Assembly: GCA_029287755.1 (NCBI GenBank)
Contig: JARFQM010000409.1
Location: forward strand, 1 to 22,776
Length of the DNA: 22,776 bases
Source: Desulfofustis sp.
GTDB lineage: Bacteria; Desulfobacterota; Desulfobulbia; Desulfobulbales; Desulfocapsaceae
Direction: 5' to 3'
In this document: in pieces, positions 16,436 to 22,776 of the stretch
Position numbering within the stretch: the first letter of the stretch is position 1
Layout of the letters: each line of letters begins with the position of its first letter
Notes under the pieces: generated by a model
Databases searched by the model: none
What the model saw: only the letters and a program-made list of their open reading frames with translations
What the model was told of the DNA's origin: nothing
Position numbers and translations under genes: made by a program

Positions 16436-16464
16436 ATGTTAGCGCTAACACTAGTTGTTGTCAA
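16436..16464 (-). promoter_or_regulatory. Promoter of the gudD operon
   Basis: On the minus strand there is a perfect -35 TTGACA (16464-16459), a 17-bp spacer and -10 TAACAT (16441-16436, 4/6). The predicted start near 16429 gives a leader of about 105 nt. The operator palindrome fills the distal spacer and overlaps the -10, so repressor binding would exclude polymerase. Confidence 0.78.
16437..16450. promoter_or_regulatory. LacI-family operator at the gudD promoter
   Basis: TGTTAGCGCTAACA is a perfect 14-bp palindrome with the central CG/GCGC typical of LacI/GntR-type operators. A second copy of its 12-bp core lies at 16611-16622 before the divergent regulator gene. Confidence 0.85.
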
Positions 16465-16584
16465 CCTCCGATCAAGCTCACGCATGACTTTTGAATCAAG
16501 AAAAATATTTCTCCTCTCTGCTCGCAGATGAAAGAGATGCCGGGCTGACAGAGAAGTGGGAAATGTATTTTATCGACAGTCTTC

Positions 16585-16613
16585 TTGCATTCCTTACTAC
16601 AACTATTTATGTT
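16585..16613 (+). promoter_or_regulatory. Promoter of the LacI-family regulator gene
   Basis: TTGCAT (16585-16590, 4/6) and TATGTT (16608-16613, 4/6) are separated by 17 bp. The second operator begins inside the -10. This arrangement implies autorepression. Confidence 0.55.
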
Positions 16614-16622
16614 AGCGCTAAC
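16611..16622. promoter_or_regulatory. LacI-family operator at the regulator's own promoter
   Basis: GTTAGCGCTAAC is a perfect 12-bp palindrome, identical in sequence to the core of the site at the gudD promoter (13/14 over the longer site). Its centre is 173 bp from the first site. Confidence 0.83.
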
Positions 16623-16657
16623 TGAAATATTGGCAGGAGCATTACCGGATGTATTAA

Positions 16658-17704
16658 ATGAGTCGAAAATCAAAAAGAAACACAGAGAAGACTGAGGCGC
16701 CCTCAAGCCGTATGAAAGGTGATGTGACACTGGATGTCGTCGCCAAAATTGCCGGGGTATCTGCCATTACGGTATCGCGCGCGATCAATAAGCCAGAAAA
16801 AGTCGCACCAAAGACGTTGGAAAAAGTCAATAGGGCTATCGTCAAGACCGGTTATGTTCCGAATCTGCTGGCTGGGGCCCTCGCTTCGCGAAGCAGTAAA
16901 CTGATAGCCGCCATCGTACCATCAATCGCCAACCTGCTCTATGCCGAAACGATACGGTTGTTCAGCAACCGGTGCAGGGAAGCCGGCTATCAAGTGCTTC
17001 TCGGAGACTCCGGGTATCCCGAAGTCCTCGAAGAAGAGCTTGTCGCAGCTATTCTGACCCGCCGGCCTGACGGCATCTTACTGACCGGCGTAGACCATTC
17101 TCCCGCCTGTCGGAATCTGTTGCTTTCGGCCAACATACCGATCGTTGAAACATGGGATATTACGCCAGCTCCGCTCGATATCGTTGTTGGTTTCAACCAT
17201 GTCAAAGTAGGCCAGACCGTGGCCTCATTCATCAAGAAAAAAGGTTACAAGCGTGTTGCTTTTGTTACCGCCGACGACACTCGCGGTGTGCTGCGCAGGC
17301 AATCCGCCCAGCAGGCCCTTGAAGAATACGGCTATAAAGATTTTTTTACCGCTTCGGTACCCGCTCCTACCCATATGGGGTATGGCCGTTCGGGAGCGCA
17401 GGTTATTTTAGATCAGGGCTTCAGGCATGGAGTTATCTTCTGCAGTTCCGATACTCTTGCCCAGGGAGTAATCGCTGAACTGCAGGCCAGATCTTTAAAA
17501 ATCCCAAAAGATATCGCGGTCATAGGGTTCGGAGACCAGATCTTCTCACCTTACCTGCATCCGCCACTGACCACGGTCCATATCGATCGTGAGCGGATCG
17601 GCAGGGAAGCGGTGGAGGCCTTACTCGCCCGCATCAGCAATCAGCCGATTAAAACCAACATCATCGACATCGGCTTTTCCATGCTTGAGCGGGGATCAAC
17701 GTAA
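16658..17704 (+). CDS. LacI-family transcriptional regulator (GntR-like), sugar-acid regulon
   Basis: The 348-aa repressor has an N-terminal helix-turn-helix LDVVAKIAGVSAITVSRAIN, starting near residue 24, and the hinge-helix segment GYVPNLLAGALASRSS. The periplasmic-binding-protein-like effector domain begins at about 76 (IAAIVPSIANLLYAETI). The layout and phrases such as DIVVGF and the C-terminal LDxGF-like end resemble E. coli GntR, the gluconate repressor. It is divergent from gudD, with a matching palindrome at both promoters, so it probably represses gudD and itself and is released by a sugar acid. The ATG at 16658 has no good site directly before it. AGGAG (16635-16639) is placed for an ATG at 16649 that opens a two-codon frame (ATG TAT TAA) ending exactly where this gene begins. 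Confidence 0.92.
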   Translation: MSRKSKRNTEKTEAPSSRMKGDVTLDVVAKIAGVSAITVSRAINKPEKVAPKTLEKVNRAIVKTGYVPNLLAGALASRSSKLIAAIVPSIANLLYAETIRLFSNRCREAGYQVLLGDSGYPEVLEEELVAAILTRRPDGILLTGVDHSPACRNLLLSANIPIVETWDITPAPLDIVVGFNHVKVGQTVASFIKKKGYKRVAFVTADDTRGVLRRQSAQQALEEYGYKDFFTASVPAPTHMGYGRSGAQVILDQGFRHGVIFCSSDTLAQGVIAELQARSLKIPKDIAVIGFGDQIFSPYLHPPLTTVHIDRERIGREAVEALLARISNQPIKTNIIDIGFSMLERGST

Positions 17705-17719
17705 GCCTGTTGCGGTTAA

Positions 17720-19447
17720 TCAATGAATTTCGGGCTCTGGCACCCCTTGGTCTCTGTATTCTAAAAAATCAAAATCACAGCCGTCGTTAGCCTGAGTGAC
17801 GTGTTCGATGTACATCTTCGTGTAACTGCGCACATACTTTTCAGGAGGAGGCGACCAGGCTTCTTTCCTGCGTGCCATTTCTTCTTCGGATAGCTTCACC
17901 TCGATCTTTCGTGCGTCAACGTCAATGTCGATAATATCCCCGGTTTTTATAAGCGCCAGCGGGCCACCGATATAACTTTCCGGAGCAACGTGCAGTACGC
18001 AGGCTCCGTAGCTGGTCCCGCTCATTCGCGCATCGGTAACCCGCAGCATGTCGCGCACCCCTTGCTTGAGCAGTTTTTTCGGTATGGGGAGCATTCCCCA
18101 TTCGGGCATGCCCGGACCGCCTTTCGGGCCGGCATTGCGTAAAACCAGAACATGATCTGGCGTCACGTCGAGATCGTCTCGATCAATCTGGGCAGCCATG
18201 TCATCGTAGCTGTCGAAAACGAGCGCCGGGCCCCTGTGCTTCAAGAGACTGGTATCGCACGCTGCCACCTTCATCACCGCACCATCTGGGGCAAGGTTGC
18301 CGTATAGGACCACGGTTCCTCCTTCCGGGTAGATGGGGTTGTTTATGGGTCTTATCACATCCTCGTCAACAACTTCGGCGTCCCTGATGTTGTCGCCCAG
18401 GGTACGCCCGTTGACCGTCCCTGCATCCAGGTGCAGTTTTTCACTGATCACATTGAGCGCTGCAGCACATCCGCCTGCATAGTACCAGTCTTCGGCAAGA
18501 TATTTTCCAGAAGGCCGCAGATTCAGAATCACCGGGACTCTCTGGGCTACGGTATCGTAGATGTCCTGCTCGAGAGGGACTCCGGAACGTCTGGCCATGG
18601 CAATCAGGTGGACAAAGGCATTGGTTGACCCGCCGAAGGCCATCAAGGCCGTGCAGGCATTCTCGTATGCCTGCACGGTGCAAATATCGTTGATCTTCAG
18701 GTCATCCCAGACCATTTCAACGATGCGTCGCCCCGAACCGGAGGCCATCCGGTTGTGGTTCGAATCGACGGCCGGAATCGTTGACGCACCCGGCAAGGTG
18801 AGGCCGAGGGTTTCTGCCAATGCAGTCATGGTCATGCCGGTTCCCATGGTCATGCAGAGCCCCGGCGAGCGGGCGATTCCTTCCTCGATTTCACGCCACT
18901 GACATTCGGTAATATTGCCTGCCCTCAGTTCTTCCCAGTACTTCCACGCATCCGAACCGCTGCCCAGGGTCTGACCGCGCCAGTTTCCGTTTAACATCGG
19001 CCCGGCCGGAACATAGATGGTTGGCAGGTTCATGCTTGCTGCCCCCATGATCAACCCCGGAGTTGTTTTATCGCAACCACCCATCAGGACGACTCCGTCG
19101 AACGGATGATGACGCAGGATCTGTTCCACCTCCATCGCCAGCAGGTTGCGGTGCAGCATCGGAGTCGGCCGCTCCATTGCCTCGGCAAGGGTCATTGCCG
19201 GCATCTCGATTGGTATGCCGCCGGCTTGCCAGACACCTCGCTTGATCTCATCTGCCCGATCCCTGAAATGAGTATGGCAGGAGTTAATCTCGCTCCAGGT
19301 ATTGATTACCGCAATCACAGGTTTTCCGATAAACTCCTCTCGAGCATAACCCATCTGGAGCATTCGGGACCGGTGCCCAAAAGAACGCAGATCCGAGACT
19401 CCGAACCACCGGTGGCTGCGCAAATCCTCAGCTCGCTTGCGAGTCAT
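17720..19447 (-). CDS. IlvD/Edd-family sugar-acid dehydratase (arabonate/xylonate dehydratase-like)
   Basis: This is a 575-aa iron-sulfur enzyme that would remove water from an aldonate to give a 2-keto-3-deoxy acid. Cluster ligands C57 (NSCHTH), C125 (GGCDKTTPG) and C198 (PGLCMTMGT) correspond, at a fixed offset of -2, to the [2Fe-2S] cysteines of L-arabinonate dehydratase. K127 is the expected carbamylated, Mg-binding lysine. The catalytic serine is in DARMSGTSYG. The ATG at 19447 is chosen because AGAGGTG precedes it and the family N-terminus starts there; upstream in-frame codons overlap the previous gene. It is 16 bp after the LarA-like gene and is the last gene of the tctBA operon, converging on the LacI gene with a 15-bp gap. 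The exact aldonate is unknown. Confidence 0.88.
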   Translation of the reverse strand: MTRKRAEDLRSHRWFGVSDLRSFGHRSRMLQMGYAREEFIGKPVIAVINTWSEINSCHTHFRDRADEIKRGVWQAGGIPIEMPAMTLAEAMERPTPMLHRNLLAMEVEQILRHHPFDGVVLMGGCDKTTPGLIMGAASMNLPTIYVPAGPMLNGNWRGQTLGSGSDAWKYWEELRAGNITECQWREIEEGIARSPGLCMTMGTGMTMTALAETLGLTLPGASTIPAVDSNHNRMASGSGRRIVEMVWDDLKINDICTVQAYENACTALMAFGGSTNAFVHLIAMARRSGVPLEQDIYDTVAQRVPVILNLRPSGKYLAEDWYYAGGCAAALNVISEKLHLDAGTVNGRTLGDNIRDAEVVDEDVIRPINNPIYPEGGTVVLYGNLAPDGAVMKVAACDTSLLKHRGPALVFDSYDDMAAQIDRDDLDVTPDHVLVLRNAGPKGGPGMPEWGMLPIPKKLLKQGVRDMLRVTDARMSGTSYGACVLHVAPESYIGGPLALIKTGDIIDIDVDARKIEVKLSEEEMARRKEAWSPPPEKYVRSYTKMYIEHVTQANDGCDFDFLEYRDQGVPEPEIH

Positions 19448-19463
19448 ATCGACACCTCTTCTA

Positions 19464-20768
19464 TTATTTGTTGACCGTTGAGACCAGCATGCCCGAATCA
19501 TCAAAATTGATGGGTTGCGCTTCGCCGACGATGTTTAGATCCGGATTTTCAGTGATGTGGTCGAGGTAGACCTGTGACATCTGGATAAGCTCGAGATCCT
19601 TGGTGTTGCGGATCCGCACGATGCTCGGATGCTGCCGGATTCCGCCGATCAAGGTGTGAAGGGCATAAGAAAGCGCTTCCCGGTCACTCTCGGCAATTAC
19701 CGGGATCTTTGGAGACAGCAGGGAATTGGCGGTTAAGGCGTTCGTATAGGTAGTTGTCAGGTCGATCTTTTCAGCGCAGCGTTTGGTAGTGAAATCGGCC
19801 AATCCAAGACCTATTGCATTGCCGGCTGTCGCCTCACTCAGATCCCTGACGATGATGCGCCCGATCGACGGTGCCGAAAAACCAGGGAGCCCCCAAGGCG
19901 ACCGGCCGGTGACATTGGCGTCCATCCCGCCTCCGCTGAACTCCTTGCCGATCTCATCGACGATCAGAACATCGATTTTGTCCATTAATAAACGCCCCAT
20001 GATTCGCTTTGACTCTCGCAATAGCTCCGGCTCCCTCGGCAGAAACTCTTCGGCTGCCAGAACCTCCACCCCGGCGAGTTTTCCGTAGGCATTCTCGATA
20101 AGCCCGATTCCTGCAAGGACGGGTAGCCTGGAGAGGCTCAGCGCTGCTGCTGCGGGAAGCACTTCAGCAAATCGATCGAATCCCAAGCGATGAGCGGCAA
20201 TCGCTCCCCTATGCTTGCCGAGGCCGATGACAAGCATCTTTACCAGACCACTCTCGTACTCGGCCTTATAGACGTTGTGGGCTTTAATCCGGTTGCAGAC
20301 GACAATCCCATCGGACTCATAGGCGAGTGCATCGCAGAACACCTCGAGACCATGCTCGGTTGTTCCAAGTGAGACTGCTTCCATTGAGGAACGGATGGGA
20401 GTTCCAAGATACTCTTCCGTCAGTCCCAGATTTTTCAGGACTTCTGTCTGGCCCTCGTCCGTGGCTCCCCCGTGACTGCCCATGGCCGGGATAATGAAGA
20501 CCTCGGCTCCTTTCTCCTGCAGCAGTCTGACTGTCACCTGAAGAACGGTGCCGATTCCTTTGATTCCCCTGCTGCCAGCTGTGACCGCAATTTTTTTCCC
20601 GATAAGGGACATTTCGGTCAAAGAATTCAACCCTGCCGTCAGGGCCGAGGCCACGTCTTTGACCTCCTCAGCTGGAAACTTCTGGCGCACCGGATACATG
20701 ACAGGCAAGCCGGGAAAAGTCGCCTGGCCGAACCGGGCCCTGATAGGAGGAATCGAAAGCACCGTCAT
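19464..20768 (-). CDS. LarA-like protein (nickel-pincer cofactor-dependent racemase/epimerase superfamily)
   Basis: The 434-aa protein is homologous to lactate racemase LarA (DUF2088 fold). Candidate catalytic residues are H99 (AMGSHGGATDEG), H164 (IKAHNVYKAEYESG), K177 (GLVKM) and H186 (GLGKHRG). These parallel H108, H174, K184 and H200 of Lactobacillus LarA in order and rough spacing, with K184 being the lysine tethering the nickel-pincer nucleotide. Some LarA homologues epimerise longer 2-hydroxy acids such as aldonates. Here, between a tricarboxylate-type transporter and a sugar-acid dehydratase, C2 epimerisation of an aldonate or aldarate is the natural guess. Its start overlaps the tctA stop by ATGA, implying translational coupling. 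The cofactor-synthesis genes larB, larC and larE are not in the window. Confidence 0.75.
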   Translation of the reverse strand: MTVLSIPPIRARFGQATFPGLPVMYPVRQKFPAEEVKDVASALTAGLNSLTEMSLIGKKIAVTAGSRGIKGIGTVLQVTVRLLQEKGAEVFIIPAMGSHGGATDEGQTEVLKNLGLTEEYLGTPIRSSMEAVSLGTTEHGLEVFCDALAYESDGIVVCNRIKAHNVYKAEYESGLVKMLVIGLGKHRGAIAAHRLGFDRFAEVLPAAAALSLSRLPVLAGIGLIENAYGKLAGVEVLAAEEFLPREPELLRESKRIMGRLLMDKIDVLIVDEIGKEFSGGGMDANVTGRSPWGLPGFSAPSIGRIIVRDLSEATAGNAIGLGLADFTTKRCAEKIDLTTTYTNALTANSLLSPKIPVIAESDREALSYALHTLIGGIRQHPSIVRIRNTKDLELIQMSQVYLDHITENPDLNIVGEAQPINFDDSGMLVSTVNK

Positions 20769-22267
20769 TTACTCACGGTACGACGAGCATCGCGCCATTT
20801 CTGGTAGAGCGGCAGAACCGTGCAAATTGCGGCACAGGCAAGAAAGCCAAGGCTGATCGGCCGAGTAAAAAACACCGTCCAGTCCCCCTGAAACATGATT
20901 AGGCCTTTTCTGAACTCTGACTCTGCCACGGTACCGAGAATCATGCCAAGCACCACAGGGGCGGTACCGTAGCCGAAACGATTCAGAAAATATCCGAGAA
21001 CTCCGAAAATAAGCAGCAGGTAAACATCGAACAGGTTACCAGATACGCCATACGAGCCGATTACGCAAAAAAGCAGGATAATCGGGATCAGCAGACTGCG
21101 GGGAACCGCCAATACCTTTACGAACACCCGAATGCCGAAATACTGGAAAAGCATCATAAAAATATTGGCGATAAACAACGCGATAAAAATACCGTAAACG
21201 ACGTCGGCCTGATCGGTGAACAGCAGCGGACCGGGTCGCAACCCCTGGATCATCAAGCCCCCCATCAGCACGGCAGCGGCTGCTTCTCCCGGTACACCAA
21301 GGGTTATCATCGGGATGATCGCCCCTCCGGTCATCGCGTTATTGGAGGTTTCTGAAGCAATCACACCCTCGTCATGACCGGTGCCGAACTTTTCCGGCGT
21401 CTTGGAAATCCTGCGGGCCTGATCATAGGCAACGAAAGAGGCAACCGAGCCGCCGGCTCCGGGTATCGCTCCTACGGTGGTGCCAATTATGCAGCTCAAG
21501 AGAACCGTCTTCCAGCGCTTTAATATTGTCGAAAATCTCAGGTGCACTGAACTGACCTGCTTTTGGATCGCTGCCCCCTTACGCTTCAGGATCTCTTCTG
21601 CATCGGTAAGGGCCTGACCCACGGCAAACAGGCCTATCAACGCCGGTAAAAATGCCACTCCAGAAAGCAGTGACATCTCCCCGAACGTATAGCGGGCGGA
21701 ACCAGTCGTCGGATCCAGACCAACCAGCGATACAAATACCCCAATCAGCCCCGCTACGATACCCTTGGCCAGCGACTTACCGGAAACCGAGGCGATAATC
21801 GTCAGACCAAAAACCGCCAGAGAAAAGTATTCAGCCGCCCCGAATTTCAGGGCGAATTCGGCGATGGGCGGCGCTGCAAGGCTCAAGACGACGGAACTGA
21901 ATATTCCTCCCACGAAAGATGCTGCGATGGCGATGCCAAGAGCCCGGCCAGCCTCGCCTTTCCGGGCCATCGGGTAAGCGTCAAGGGTGGTGGCAACCGA
22001 TGAGGGCGTGCCGGGAATATTGAGCAAGGTTGCCGAAATGGAACCGCCTGAAACGGCACCGCAATAGGTACCGAGCAACATACCGAAACCCATGACTGGG
22101 GGCATATCGTAGGTGAGCGGCAGCAATACCGCAATACCCATCGCCGCGGTCAGTCCGGGCAAAGCGCCAAAGATGATGCCGAGAATGGTGCCGCCGGCAA
22201 TAGCGATGATAACCTTTACCTGTAATACCAATCCCAGTGCATCTGCGTAGTGGGTAAAATCAATCAT
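20765..22267 (-). CDS. tctA: Tripartite tricarboxylate transporter, large permease TctA
   Basis: The 500-aa integral membrane protein has about 12 hydrophobic segments. The conserved TctA signature near the N-terminus is present (GALPGLTAAMGIAVLLPLTY, about 34-53), then YCGAVSGGSISATLLNIPGTPSS. A related glycine-rich repeat is in the second half (GAIPGAGGSVASFVAYDQAR), reflecting the internal duplication of the family. It works with TctB and a periplasmic TctC binding protein in ion-coupled uptake of carboxylates. It starts 24 bp after tctB and its stop overlaps the LarA-like gene. By context the imported substrate is probably a sugar acid rather than citrate. No tctC is seen; it may lie beyond the right edge. 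Confidence 0.95.
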   Translation of the reverse strand: MIDFTHYADALGLVLQVKVIIAIAGGTILGIIFGALPGLTAAMGIAVLLPLTYDMPPVMGFGMLLGTYCGAVSGGSISATLLNIPGTPSSVATTLDAYPMARKGEAGRALGIAIAASFVGGIFSSVVLSLAAPPIAEFALKFGAAEYFSLAVFGLTIIASVSGKSLAKGIVAGLIGVFVSLVGLDPTTGSARYTFGEMSLLSGVAFLPALIGLFAVGQALTDAEEILKRKGAAIQKQVSSVHLRFSTILKRWKTVLLSCIIGTTVGAIPGAGGSVASFVAYDQARRISKTPEKFGTGHDEGVIASETSNNAMTGGAIIPMITLGVPGEAAAAVLMGGLMIQGLRPGPLLFTDQADVVYGIFIALFIANIFMMLFQYFGIRVFVKVLAVPRSLLIPIILLFCVIGSYGVSGNLFDVYLLLIFGVLGYFLNRFGYGTAPVVLGMILGTVAESEFRKGLIMFQGDWTVFFTRPISLGFLACAAICTVLPLYQKWRDARRTVSK

Positions 22268-22291
22268 CGAAAAGATCCCGATAGATGAGCT

Positions 22292-22765
22292 TTAGGGTAA
22301 AGCCAGCCTGAACACCGTGTTGAACATAAAGTAGAGCAGAATCGAAACTGATGAAAAGAACAGGACAGAGAAAGCAAAACCTTTTAGCGGTGACAGTTTG
22401 CCTGTTTCAAACAAAATCAGTAGCTGATGAACCGACACCAAAAAAAGAATACTTGAGATTATGAACCCTATCGAATCCATCACGAAAATATACCCGAACA
22501 GAAGCAGTAGAATTCCGGTCAGAAGAAAGAACCGCCTGGCTGCACTGACCTCGTATGGGCCGCTTTTGTCGTTGTTGCGCAAACTCTGTATGAATATGAT
22601 TACCGTGAGAATCTGAATGAACACACACACCCAGAAAGGAAAGAAGGCGGCCCCGACGTCCGCGGGCCCGCCTTTCGGATCTTTCATGATCATTGCCTGG
22701 TAGGTGCCGAAAGAAAATATCGCGAACACTCCCGCCGCGAACAAAGAGTCACCATTGAGTCTCAT
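22292..22765 (-). CDS. tctB: Tripartite tricarboxylate transporter, small permease TctB
   Basis: The 157-aa protein has four predicted membrane segments (about 8-24, 41-59, 80-98 and 104-125, with a further hydrophobic C-terminal stretch), the usual form of TctB. Sequence conservation in this family is low; the call rests on size, topology, the FSFGTYQAM and ADVGAAFFPFWV motifs and its place directly before tctA. The ATG at 22765 is preceded by AAGAG very close to the start. The gene's upstream region and any binding-protein gene are cut by the window end 11 bp further on. Confidence 0.9.
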   Translation of the reverse strand: MRLNGDSLFAAGVFAIFSFGTYQAMIMKDPKGGPADVGAAFFPFWVCVFIQILTVIIFIQSLRNNDKSGPYEVSAARRFFLLTGILLLLFGYIFVMDSIGFIISSILFLVSVHQLLILFETGKLSPLKGFAFSVLFFSSVSILLYFMFNTVFRLALP

Positions 22766-22776
22766 CTCTTAATCCC

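Noticed and set aside
16461..16730. 89-codon leftward frame in the gudD/LacI control region
   Set aside because: It overlaps the LacI start and the promoter/operator sites, has a cysteine-rich random-looking translation and no ribosome-binding site.

Overview
The window is one bacterial contig end. Its first 27 bases are not genomic: they are the 3' part of an Illumina Nextera transposase adapter, so the real sequence begins at base 28. Gene content points to a Gram-negative heterotroph. There is an outer-membrane DUF1302-type barrel, a periplasmic LolA-like protein, an RND exporter, a tripartite tricarboxylate (TTT) transporter and a sugar-acid regulon. The RND/LolA-like/DUF1302 set and a Cache-domain remnant are reminiscent of Desulfobacterota (former deltaproteobacteria) or related Proteobacteria, but I cannot place the organism firmly. 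No rRNA, tRNA, CRISPR array or intact mobile element was seen.

Layout. (1) 28-2492, + strand: the last 17 codons of a sugar ABC permease, a MalK/UgpC-type ATPase and an L-idonate 5-dehydrogenase (idnD), then a 34-codon open frame of unknown meaning. (2) 2524-3042, - strand: a DJ-1/PfpI protein. (3) 3490-8843, - strand: a compact operon of TetR regulator, COG1033-type RND transporter, LolA-like periplasmic protein and DUF1302 outer-membrane protein. Its sigma70-like promoter is bracketed by two copies of one 12-bp operator in opposite orientation. The RND protein and the barrel share the exact hexapeptide LLSGFD, once in the pump's first periplasmic loop and twice at the mature N-terminus of the barrel. 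(4) 8941-12466: a looser, gene-poor zone with a decayed Cache-domain gene, sequences resembling insertion-sequence ends, a D-threonine/3-hydroxy-D-aspartate aldolase-type enzyme and an aldo/keto reductase. (5) 12467-22765: a sugar-acid (aldarate) catabolic locus. Reading leftward from a divergent control region are gudD (glucarate dehydratase), an HpcH/HpaI-GarL aldolase and a thiamine-diphosphate enzyme. Reading rightward is a GntR-type LacI-family regulator. Converging on it from the right end are tctB, tctA, a LarA-like nickel-pincer racemase/epimerase homologue and an IlvD/Edd dehydratase.

How they work together (inference). TctAB, presumably with a TctC binding protein outside the window, imports a sugar acid. 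The LarA-like protein may epimerise a 2-hydroxy acid. The IlvD/Edd enzyme and GudD dehydrate aldonate or aldarate to 2-keto-3-deoxy acids, and the HpcH/HpaI aldolase cleaves these to pyruvate plus tartronate semialdehyde or a similar aldehyde. The LacI regulator probably represses both itself and gudD through two GTTAGCGCTAAC palindromes, each overlapping the -10 of one divergent promoter. The ABC/idnD genes at the left end also handle a sugar acid (L-idonate).

The most unusual element is the TetR-RND-LolA-like-DUF1302 operon. It looks like a complete envelope-spanning export or lipid-trafficking route without a classical membrane-fusion adaptor, and the shared LLSGFD peptide could be a docking tag.
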